Assembly (NCBI RefSeq): GCF_030064675.1
Contig: NZ_CP116413.1
Coordinates: forward strand, 3,442,001 to 3,506,000
Source: Crossiella sp. CA-258035
Lineage (GTDB): Bacteria > Actinomycetota > Actinomycetes > Mycobacteriales > Pseudonocardiaceae
Direction of reading: 5' to 3'
DNA: 64,000 nucleotides
The notes under the pieces were generated by a model. That model ran no database searches. It was given only the letters and a program-made list of their open reading frames with translations, and was not told where the DNA came from. Positions 25,133-32,270 of this stretch are shown here, one piece after another; within the stretch, counting starts at the first letter, position 1, and every line of letters begins with the position of its first letter. The position numbers were made by a program, and so were the translations under genes.

Positions 25133-26140
25133 GTCCTCCCGGTGCGCGCGCAGGGAACCGGCGTGCGCCTTGGCGGTGGGGTCGCGGCGGGTCTTGAGCA
25201 GGCTGGCCACGGTGACCACCACCAGCACCCCGATGATCACGGTGAGGCTGACCGCGGTGGAGATCTCCGGCACCCGCTCGTCGATGTCCACGTGCGCCCA
25301 GTGCAGCATCAGCTTCACGCCGATGAAGGCCAGGATCAGCGCCAGGCCGGTGGACAGGTACACCAGGCGGTCCAGCAGACCCTTGACCAGGAAGTACAGC
25401 GCGCGCAGGCCGAGCAGGGCGAAGGCGTTGGCGGTGAAGACGATGTAGGGCTGCTCGGTGACGCCGAAGACCGCGGGGATGGAGTCCAGCGCGAAGAGCA
25501 GGTCCACGCTGCCGATGGCCAGCAGCACCACGAACAGCGGGGTGGCCAGCCGCTTGCCGTCGACCTTGGTGAACAGCCTGCCGCCGACATAGGTGTCGGT
25601 GGTGGGGAACAGGCGGCGCGCGGTGCGCACCATGATGTTGTTCTCCACGTCCGGGTCCTCGTTGCGGTGCCGGAACAGCTGCACCGCGGTGAAGACCAGC
25701 AGCAGGCCGAAGATGAGGAACATGAAGGAGAACAGCGACAGCAGCGTGGCGCCCAGCGCGATGAAGATCGCGCGCATGATCAGCGCGAGCACGATGCCGA
25801 AGGTGAGCACCTTGTGCTGGTGCTCCTCCGGCACCGCGAAGGTGGTCATGATGATCACGAAGACGAACAGGTTGTCGACCGAGAGGCTCTTCTCCACGAT
25901 GTAGCCGGCGAAGTACTCGGTGCCGAACTGCCCGCCGTACTGCCAGGCGAACCACACGCCGAAGCCGATCGCGACCAGGATGTAGACCACCGACCAGGTG
26001 GTCGCCTCGCCGAAACCGACCTTGTGCGGGCGCACCGCGGCCAAGATGAGGTCGATCGCGAGCAGGGCGATGACCAGGCTGATGGTCACCGCCCAGGTGA
26101 AAACACTGATCTCCAGCATGTCCACAGTCAACCTGGTCAC
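25124..26140 (-). CDS. TerC/Alx family membrane protein
   Basis: 338-residue integral membrane protein with about nine hydrophobic segments. Family marks include ATTWSVVYILVAIGFGVWFAW and the acidic membrane motif SLSVDNLFVFVIIM, then the later FALDSIPAVFGVTEQPYIVF; the Asp residues in these helices are thought to carry metal ions. Alx/TerC proteins are linked to Mn efflux, pH response and tellurite resistance. GTG 26140 overlaps the stop of the sugar permease gene by four bases, so it is translationally coupled to the transporter operon; ATG 26119 is an alternative start. Why a metal-handling protein is attached to a sugar importer is unclear. Confidence 0.9.
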   Translation of the reverse strand: MTRLTVDMLEISVFTWAVTISLVIALLAIDLILAAVRPHKVGFGEATTWSVVYILVAIGFGVWFAWQYGGQFGTEYFAGYIVEKSLSVDNLFVFVIIMTTFAVPEEHQHKVLTFGIVLALIMRAIFIALGATLLSLFSFMFLIFGLLLVFTAVQLFRHRNEDPDVENNIMVRTARRLFPTTDTYVGGRLFTKVDGKRLATPLFVVLLAIGSVDLLFALDSIPAVFGVTEQPYIVFTANAFALLGLRALYFLVKGLLDRLVYLSTGLALILAFIGVKLMLHWAHVDIDERVPEISTAVSLTVIIGVLVVVTVASLLKTRRDPTAKAHAGSLRAHREDSD

Positions 26141-27144
26141 CGGGCCGCGATGGCGGACCGACCCGCCGGTGTGACCGCATCAGGTGCCCGTCGCGCGCCC
26201 GGCAGCACCCGCTGCACCACCACGAAGGCGAGCAGCAGCAGCCCGATCACGATCTTGGTCCACCAGGAGCTGAGCGTGCCCTGGAAGGAGATCAGGGTCT
26301 GGATCACGCCCAGCACCAGCACCCCGGCCAGCGATCCGGCCAGGTAGCCCGCGCCGCCGGTGAGCACGGTGCCGCCGATCACCACCGCCGCGATCGCGTC
26401 CAGCTCCATGCCCACCGCGTGCAGGCTGTAGCCGGAGAGCATGTACACGCTCAGCAGCAGCCCGCCGAGCGCGGAGCAGAACCCGCTGATCACGTATACG
26501 CCGACCTTGACCCGCCCGGCGGACAGGCCCATCAGCCGCGCGGATGCCTCACTGCCGCCGACCGCGTACACGGTGCGGCCGAAGCGGGTCAGGTGCAGCA
26601 CGTAGGCCGCCACCGCCGCGGTCAGCAGCGCGACCAGCACACCGTAGGTGATGTTGAGCCCGCCGAGGTCAAGGGTGGCGGTGGCCACCGCGCGGAACGC
26701 CGGGTCCTTGATCGGGATGGACTCCACGCTGATCACGAAGCACAGGCCGCGGGCCAGGAACATCCCGGCCAGGGTGACGATGAACGGCTGGATGTCGAAG
26801 TGGTGGATCACCAGCCCCATCAGCAGGCCCAGCACCGAGCCGATGGCCAGCACCGCGGCCACCACCACCGGCACCGGCCAGCCCGCCCGCAACCCGGTCG
26901 CGGTGACCATTGTGGACAGTGCCACCACCGAGCCGACCGACAGGTCGATGCCGCCGGTGAGGATGACGAAGGTCAGGCCGACCGCGAGCACCACGAGAAA
27001 GGCGTTGTCCACCAACAGGTTCAGCAGCACCTGGCCGCTGGCGAAACCCGGGTAGGCCACCGCGCCCACGCCGAAGACCAGTGCGAACAGGGTGTAGGTG
27101 ACCAGCACCGGCCGGAACCGGGCTGGCAGGAAGGTCTTGGTCAC
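26137..27144 (-). CDS. yjfF: Sugar ABC transporter permease, YjfF-like
   Basis: 335-residue permease of the ribose/galactofuranose class with ~9-10 membrane helices. Landmarks: AVGLTFVILTGGIDLSVGSV, the signature of RbsC-type permeases; GRTVYAVGGSEASARLMGL, the cytoplasmic coupling loop facing the ATPase; and LDAIAAVVIGGTVLTGGAGY. GTG 27144 overlaps the preceding permease stop (GTGA). It is the second of two different permeases, as in the E. coli ytfQRT-yjfF galactofuranose importer. The symbol is by similarity. In this arabinose island the natural sugar may be arabinofuranose or short arabino-oligomers. Confidence 0.88.
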   Translation of the reverse strand: MTKTFLPARFRPVLVTYTLFALVFGVGAVAYPGFASGQVLLNLLVDNAFLVVLAVGLTFVILTGGIDLSVGSVVALSTMVTATGLRAGWPVPVVVAAVLAIGSVLGLLMGLVIHHFDIQPFIVTLAGMFLARGLCFVISVESIPIKDPAFRAVATATLDLGGLNITYGVLVALLTAAVAAYVLHLTRFGRTVYAVGGSEASARLMGLSAGRVKVGVYVISGFCSALGGLLLSVYMLSGYSLHAVGMELDAIAAVVIGGTVLTGGAGYLAGSLAGVLVLGVIQTLISFQGTLSSWWTKIVIGLLLLAFVVVQRVLPGARRAPDAVTPAGRSAIAAR

Positions 27145-28154
27145 GGCGTGGCCGCCTTCGTGGTCTCGGCACGGGCCGGCGCCAGGCGGCGCAGCAGCGC
27201 GCGGGCCTTCGGCGCCTGGGCCAGGCACACGCAGATCACCACGATCGCCTTGAGCACCAGGGTGACCTCCGGGGCGACGCCGACCGTGTGGATGGTCGTG
27301 GTCAAGGTCTGGATGATCAGCGCGCCGAGCACGGTCCCGGCCAAGGAGTAGCGGCCGCCGGCCAGCGAGGTGCCGCCGATGACCACGGCCAGGATCGCGT
27401 CCATCTCGATCCACAGCCCGGCGTTGTTGGCATCCGCCGCGCTCACGTTCGAGCTGATCATCAGCCCGGCCACGCCCGCGCACAGCGCGGCGAAGACGTA
27501 GCAGGTCCAGATGATCCGGCGGGAGCGCACCCCGGCCAGCCTGCTCGCCTCCGGGTTCACCCCGACCGACTCGATCAGCAGGCCGAGCGCGGTCCGCCTG
27601 GTCAGCAGCGCGATCGCGGCCACCGCGGCGCCGCTGATCAGGATCGACACCGGCAGCACCAGGTGACCGGCGCCGACCGCCCGGTAGGCGCTGTTGTCCA
27701 CGGTGACGATCTGTCCCTCGGTGAGCAGCATGGCCAGGCCGCGGCCCGCGGTCATCAGCACCAGCGTGGCGATGATCGGCTGGATGCCCAGCGCGGCCAC
27801 CAGGAACCCGTTCCACAGGCCCAGCACCAGGCACAGGCCCAGCGCCAGCGCGATCGCGGTGACCGCGGTGCCCGCACCGCCGGGATCGGCCGAGCCGGCC
27901 AGGTGCGTGCAGGCCACCGCGCCCGCGATGGCGGCCACCGCGCCGACGGAGAGGTCCACCCCGCGGGTGGCGATGACCAGGGTCATGCCCAGCGCGACCA
28001 GCAGGGTGGGCGCGCCGTTGTTGAGGACGTCGACCAGGCTGCCGTAGAGGTGCCCGTCCTGGAAGCGCAGCGCGAAGAACGCGGGCGCCAGCACCAGGTT
28101 GAGCGCCAGCAGCGCGCCCAGGGCCAGCAGCGGCCACCACAGCCGGGACTTCAC
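27141..28154 (-). CDS. ytfT: Sugar ABC transporter permease, YtfT-like
   Basis: 337 residues, ~9-10 membrane helices. It has VALGMTLVIATRGVDLSVGAV near residue 60 and the coupling segment with GLLIESVGVNPEASRLAGV, and ends AETTKAATP. GTG 28154 overlaps the ATPase stop by four bases, and its own stop overlaps the next permease start, so all three membrane-complex genes are translationally coupled. Two non-identical permeases would form the heterodimeric pore. Assignment to the YtfT type rests on gene order and on the partner SBP's close resemblance to YtfQ. Confidence 0.87.
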   Translation of the reverse strand: MKSRLWWPLLALGALLALNLVLAPAFFALRFQDGHLYGSLVDVLNNGAPTLLVALGMTLVIATRGVDLSVGAVAAIAGAVACTHLAGSADPGGAGTAVTAIALALGLCLVLGLWNGFLVAALGIQPIIATLVLMTAGRGLAMLLTEGQIVTVDNSAYRAVGAGHLVLPVSILISGAAVAAIALLTRRTALGLLIESVGVNPEASRLAGVRSRRIIWTCYVFAALCAGVAGLMISSNVSAADANNAGLWIEMDAILAVVIGGTSLAGGRYSLAGTVLGALIIQTLTTTIHTVGVAPEVTLVLKAIVVICVCLAQAPKARALLRRLAPARAETTKAATP

Positions 28155-29695
28155 GAGACCGCCCTCTCCGTCACCGTTCCGCTGGCGATCAGCTCGACCA
28201 CCTCGTCCACGCTGGCGCTCGCGCCGTCCAGCTCGGCGACCTTGTGCCGGTCGCGCAGCACCACCACCCGGTCGGCGATCCGGACCACCTCTTCCAGTTC
28301 CGCGGAGATGAACAGCACCGCCATGCCCTCCGCGGCCAGGTCGGTGACCAGCTGCTGGATCTGGGCCTTGGCGCCGATGTCGATGCCGCGGGTCGGCTCG
28401 TCCAGGATCAGCAGCCGGGGCTTGGTCACCAGCCAGCGGGCCAGCAGCACCTTCTGCTGGTTGCCGCCGGAGAGCGAGCCCACCGGCGCCTCCGGGTTGG
28501 CCGGCCGGATGTCCAGTGCGGCAAGGTATTTGGCCACCAGCTCGTCCTGGGTGCGGCGGGGCAGCGGCCGGGCCCAGCCGCGGGCGGCCTGGCTGGCCAG
28601 CACCAGGTTCTCCCGCACGCTGAGGTCGGCCACCAGGCCCTCGCCCTTGCGGTCCTCCGAGCAGAAGCCGATCCCGGCCGCGATCGCGCCGCGCGGCCCG
28701 CGCGCCCGCAGCGGCCTGCCCTCGACCAGCAGCCTGCCGGAGTCGGCGCGGTCGGCCCCGGCCAGCAGCCTGGCCAGCTCGGTGCGGCCGGAGCCCAGCA
28801 GCCCGGCCAGCCCGACGATCTCCCCGGCGCGGATCTCCAGGTCGAACGGCGCGATCGCGCCCCGGCGGCCGAGGCCCTCGGCGCGCAGCAGCACCGGCGC
28901 GGCCGGGCGTTCCTGGTGCGCGGCCCGCTCGATCTCGGCCAGGGTGCCCAGCTCACGGCCGAGCATCGCGCCGACCAGCGACCGCCGGTCCAGCTCCGCG
29001 GTGCGGTACTCGCCGACCAGGCAACCGTTGCGCAGCACGGTCATCCGGTCGGCGATGGCGTAGACCTGGTCCAGGAAGTGCGAGACGAACAGGATCGCCA
29101 CGCCCTCGGCGCGGAGCACCCGGATGATCCGGAACAGCTCCGCCACCTCCTCGGTGTCCAGGCTGGAGGTCGGCTCGTCCAGCACCAGCACCCGGCAGTC
29201 CACCGCGATCGCCCTGGTGATCGCGACCAGCTGCCGCACCGCGATCGGGTGCACGTGCAGCGCGGAGGCCGGGTCGATGTCCAGCCCGATCCGCGCCAGC
29301 AGCCCGGCGGCCTTGGCGCGCATGGCTTTGCCGTCGATCCGGCCGAACCTGCGCGGTTCCCGGCCGAGCAGGATGTTCTCCGCCACGGTGAGGTTGGGGC
29401 ACAGGTTCACCTCCTGGTACACCGTGCTGATCCCGGCCTGCTGGGCCTGTCCCGGCGTGGCGAACTCGACCACCTCGCCGTGCAACCGCACCACGCCGGC
29501 GTCCGCGGTGTGCACCCCGGTGAGGGTCTTGATCAGGGTGGACTTGCCCGCGCCGTTCTCGCCCATCAGCGCGTGCACCTCGCCGGGGAACAGCCGGAAG
29601 TCGACCTCCTGCAGCGCCTTGACCCCCGGGAAGGACAGGGAGATCCCGCGCATGTCGACGACCGGCTCGGCGGCGGGTGTCGGGGACTCGGTCAT
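28151..29695 (-). CDS. ytfR: Sugar ABC transporter ATP-binding protein, YtfR-like (two nucleotide-binding domains)
   Basis: 514 residues with two ABC domains, as in RbsA/YtfR/XylG. Domain 1: Walker [11 protein letters not shown]-loop region TVYQEVNLCPNL, Walker B VLVLDEPTSSLD. The usual LSGGQ signature is replaced by a degenerate LHVHPIAVRQLVAI segment, as is normal in domain 1 of this class. Domain 2: Walker-A-like GLLGSGRTE (degenerate), signature [12 protein letters not shown], Walker [16 protein letters not shown] 29695. It powers the importer with the two coupled permeases and the lipoprotein SBP encoded just upstream. Confidence 0.93.
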   Translation of the reverse strand: MTESPTPAAEPVVDMRGISLSFPGVKALQEVDFRLFPGEVHALMGENGAGKSTLIKTLTGVHTADAGVVRLHGEVVEFATPGQAQQAGISTVYQEVNLCPNLTVAENILLGREPRRFGRIDGKAMRAKAAGLLARIGLDIDPASALHVHPIAVRQLVAITRAIAVDCRVLVLDEPTSSLDTEEVAELFRIIRVLRAEGVAILFVSHFLDQVYAIADRMTVLRNGCLVGEYRTAELDRRSLVGAMLGRELGTLAEIERAAHQERPAAPVLLRAEGLGRRGAIAPFDLEIRAGEIVGLAGLLGSGRTELARLLAGADRADSGRLLVEGRPLRARGPRGAIAAGIGFCSEDRKGEGLVADLSVRENLVLASQAARGWARPLPRRTQDELVAKYLAALDIRPANPEAPVGSLSGGNQQKVLLARWLVTKPRLLILDEPTRGIDIGAKAQIQQLVTDLAAEGMAVLFISAELEEVVRIADRVVVLRDRHKVAELDGASASVDEVVELIASGTVTERAVS

Positions 29696-29724
29696 GGATC
29701 GGCCTTCGTCGTCCGGCTCCTGGG

Positions 29725-30684
29725 TCAGTACTGGCGGGTCGGCAGCGCGGCCTTGGCCTGCTCGCTGGTGAAGGTGCCCTCCTCGGTGACCACCCGCGGC
29801 GGCACCTGCTCACCGGCCAGCACCTTCTTGGTCAGCTCCATCAACTGCTTGCCCAGCAACGGGTTGCACTCCACGATGAAGTTGATCTCACCGTTGGCCA
29901 GCGCCTGCATGCCGTCCCGGACCGCGTCCACGGTGATGATCCGGATGTCCTTGCCCGGCGTCTTGCCGGCGGCCTTGATCGCCTCGATCGCGCCCAGCCC
30001 CATGTCGTCGTTGTGCGCGTACACCACGTCGATCTTGGGGGTGGACTTCAGGAACGCCTCCATCACCTGCTTGCCGCCGGAGCGGGTGAAGTCACCGGTC
30101 TGCGAGGCCACCACCTTGACCTCCGGCCGGGCGGCGATCTTCTCCTCGAAGCCCTTCTTGCGGTCGATCGCGGGCGCCGCGCCGGTGGTGCCCTGGAGCT
30201 CGACCACGTTCACCGGGCCCTGGGAGTTGGTCAGCAGCCAGTCCGCGGCCTTGCGGCCCTCCTCGACGAAGTCCGAGCCGAGGAAGGTGCGGTAGAGCGA
30301 GGTGTCCTCGGAGTCGATCGCCCGGTCGGTCAGGATCACCGGGATGTTGGCCCGCTTGGCCTCCAGCAGCACGGTGTCCCAGCCGGTCTCCACCACCGGG
30401 CTGAAGGCGATCACGCTGACCTTCTGCTGGATGTAGGAGCGGATCGCCTTGATCTGGTTCTCCTGCTTCTGCTGCGCGTCGGAGAACTTCAGCTCGATGC
30501 CCGCGGCCTTGGCCGCCTCCTGGATCGACTTGGTGTTGGCGGTGCGCCAACCGCTTTCGGCGCCCACCTGGGCGAAGCCCATGGTGATCGCGCCACCCGG
30601 ACCGGCGGGCGGCTGGCCACCGGCACAGGCGGCGAGTGCGCTCAACAGGACCACGCTGGCGGCGGTCGTGATCTTCTTCAGCAC
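29725..30684 (-). CDS. ytfQ: Sugar-binding lipoprotein of ABC transporter, YtfQ-like
   Basis: 319-residue type I periplasmic binding protein tethered as a lipoprotein: the signal ends LLSALAACAGG, with the lipobox Cys near residue 20. The mature part closely follows E. coli YtfQ, the galactofuranose binder: ITMGFAQVGAESGWRTANT, SDAQQKQENQIKAIRSYIQQ, VVELQGTTGAAPAIDRKKGF, VYAHNDDMGLGAIEAIKAAG. GTG 30684 has GGAGG five bases before it. First gene of the leftward transporter operon. A palindromic operator lies 36 bases upstream, matching the sites before the arabinan hydrolases and araB, so arabinose control is likely. Confidence 0.92.
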   Translation of the reverse strand: MLKKITTAASVVLLSALAACAGGQPPAGPGGAITMGFAQVGAESGWRTANTKSIQEAAKAAGIELKFSDAQQKQENQIKAIRSYIQQKVSVIAFSPVVETGWDTVLLEAKRANIPVILTDRAIDSEDTSLYRTFLGSDFVEEGRKAADWLLTNSQGPVNVVELQGTTGAAPAIDRKKGFEEKIAARPEVKVVASQTGDFTRSGGKQVMEAFLKSTPKIDVVYAHNDDMGLGAIEAIKAAGKTPGKDIRIITVDAVRDGMQALANGEINFIVECNPLLGKQLMELTKKVLAGEQVPPRVVTEEGTFTSEQAKAALPTRQY

Positions 30685-30720
30685 GGATTCCTCCGATGGA
30701 GCGGTTGGTGGGCCACAAGA

Positions 30721-30732
30721 GTGAGCGCTCAC
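30721..30732. promoter_or_regulatory. LacI-type operator, site 1 (transporter operon)
   Basis: GTGAGCGCTCAC, a perfect 12-bp palindrome upstream of the leftward binding-protein gene. On that strand it lies in the spacer of a possible promoter (TTGACG at 30746-30741, CACTCT at 30723-30718). It belongs to the same family as the sites at 30800, 35810 and 37235. Confidence 0.7.
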
Positions 30733-30773
30733 AACTTTCTCGTCAAGCCGCCGGTAACGGGAATGTCGCGGCG

Positions 30774-30802
30774 TTGACACCTCTTCGAGCCCTGGTTATG
30801 TT
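30774..30802 (+). promoter_or_regulatory. Sigma-70-type promoter of the glycosidase operon
   Basis: TTGACA (30774-30779), 17 bases, TATGTT (30797-30802). The -35 is perfect and the -10 matches four of six. The LacI-type site at 30800-30811 overlaps the -10, a repressing position. The first gene starts at 30857. Confidence 0.6.
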
Positions 30803-30811
30803 AGCGCTCAC
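30800..30811. promoter_or_regulatory. LacI-type operator, site 2 (glycosidase operon)
   Basis: GTTAGCGCTCAC, one base off a perfect palindrome, overlapping the -10 of the rightward promoter. It shares the AGCGCT core with site 1 and resembles GTTATCGCTAAC and its reverse complement before lacI and araB. Confidence 0.65.
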
Positions 30812-30856
30812 TTTTGTGACCCGGAGCACCTTCCCCTTCGAGACGGAAGCACGGTC

Positions 30857-32254
30857 ATGCCGGTAACCCCTGCTCGCTCCCGCCCCCTGCTCACCACCCT
30901 GGCGCTCACCCTCGCGCTGGCCGCCGCACCAGCCGCGCAGGCCATGCCGGTGGACCAGACCCTCGCCGGACCCGCCCTCGCCGGGCAACCGGCGGACACC
31001 GACCCCGCGTTCGCCGTGGCCCCCGCCGCCGGCCACGGCGACGCGGCCCTGGCCGCCGCGGCCGACGCGCTGACCGTCTGGGACGCCCACGACCTGCGCG
31101 GCAACATCACCCTGCCGACCGAGTCCGCGGGCGCCACCGTGTCCTGGCACTCCAACCGCCGCAACGTGATCACCGAGACCGGCGAGCTGACCCGCCCGCC
31201 GCACGGCGCGGCCCCGGCCACCGCCACCCTCACCGCCACCGTCCGCCTCGGCGGCCGCCAGGTGAAGCGCCGCTTCGACGTCACCGCCCGCCCGCTGCCC
31301 GCCAAGGCCACCTACGAGGGCTACCTGTTCGGCTACTTCACCGGCGAGGGCACCGCCACCGGCGAGCAGGTCTACCTCGCGGCCAGCCGCGGCAACGACG
31401 CGCTGCGCTGGGACGAGCTCAACCGCGGCAAGCCGGTGCTGACCTCCGACAAGGGCGACAAGGGCGTGCGGGACCCGTTCATCATCCGCTCGCCGGAGGG
31501 CGACAAGTTCTACCTGATCGCCACCGACCTGCGGATCCACGGCAACGGCAACTGGGACGCCGCGCAGCGCCACGGCAGCAAGCACATCGAGGTGTGGGAG
31601 TCCACCGACCTGGTGCACTGGTCCGCGCAGCGGCACGTGCGCGTCTCACCGGACACCGCGGGCAACACCTGGGCCCCCGAGGCCTACTACGACACCTCCA
31701 TCGGCGCGTACGTGGTGTTCTGGGCGTCCAAGATCTACGCCGCCAATGACCCGCAGCACACCGGCAACACGCACAACCGGATGCTCTACGCCACCACCCG
31801 CGACTTCCGCACCTTCAGCCAGCCCAAGGTGTGGGTGGACCCCGGCTACTCGGTCATCGACTCCACCGTGATCAAGGACGGCAACACCTACTACCGCTTC
31901 ACCAAGGACGAGCGGAACAACTCCTCCAGCACCCCGTGCAGCAAGTTCATCCTGGCGGAGAAGTCGGCGAACCTGCGCGCCACCAAGTACGACTTCCTCG
32001 CCGACTGCATCGGCAAGGGCGCGATCAGCCAGGGCGAGGGTCCGACGGTGTTCAAGTCCAACACCGAGCGCAAGTGGTACCTGTTCATCGACGAGTTCGG
32101 CGGACGCGGCTACATCCCGTTCGAGACAACGGATCTCGCCTCCGGCCGCTGGACCCCCTCCGCGAGCCACGCGCTGCCGCGCAGCCCCCGCCACGGCACC
32201 GTGCTGCCGATCACCAAGGCCGAGCTCGACCGCGTCCGCGCGGCTTTCCCCTGA
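30857..32254 (+). CDS. Exported GH43-like glycosidase with N-terminal Ig-like domain
   Basis: 465 residues. A Sec signal peptide ends near AAPAAQAM. Residues ~60-145 form a small beta domain of the atrophied bacterial Ig type (NITLPTESAGATVSWHSNRR, then TATLTATVRLGG). The catalytic five-bladed propeller follows: general-base Asp206 in GVRDPFII, a middle Asp in VIDSTVIKDG, and a candidate acid Glu394 in SQGEGPTVF. Such enzymes release arabinose or cleave arabinan; the exact linkage cannot be read. First gene of the operon with the GH51 and GH43 enzymes, under the promoter at 30774. Confidence 0.87.
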   Translation: MPVTPARSRPLLTTLALTLALAAAPAAQAMPVDQTLAGPALAGQPADTDPAFAVAPAAGHGDAALAAAADALTVWDAHDLRGNITLPTESAGATVSWHSNRRNVITETGELTRPPHGAAPATATLTATVRLGGRQVKRRFDVTARPLPAKATYEGYLFGYFTGEGTATGEQVYLAASRGNDALRWDELNRGKPVLTSDKGDKGVRDPFIIRSPEGDKFYLIATDLRIHGNGNWDAAQRHGSKHIEVWESTDLVHWSAQRHVRVSPDTAGNTWAPEAYYDTSIGAYVVFWASKIYAANDPQHTGNTHNRMLYATTRDFRTFSQPKVWVDPGYSVIDSTVIKDGNTYYRFTKDERNNSSSTPCSKFILAEKSANLRATKYDFLADCIGKGAISQGEGPTVFKSNTERKWYLFIDEFGGRGYIPFETTDLASGRWTPSASHALPRSPRHGTVLPITKAELDRVRAAFP

Positions 32255-32270
32255 CCCCACAGGAGATCGC

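Noticed and set aside
28244-30295. 683-codon plus-strand frame over the ABC transporter genes
   Set aside because: Low-complexity composition with no domain; the minus strand encodes clear Walker motifs and a lipoprotein.
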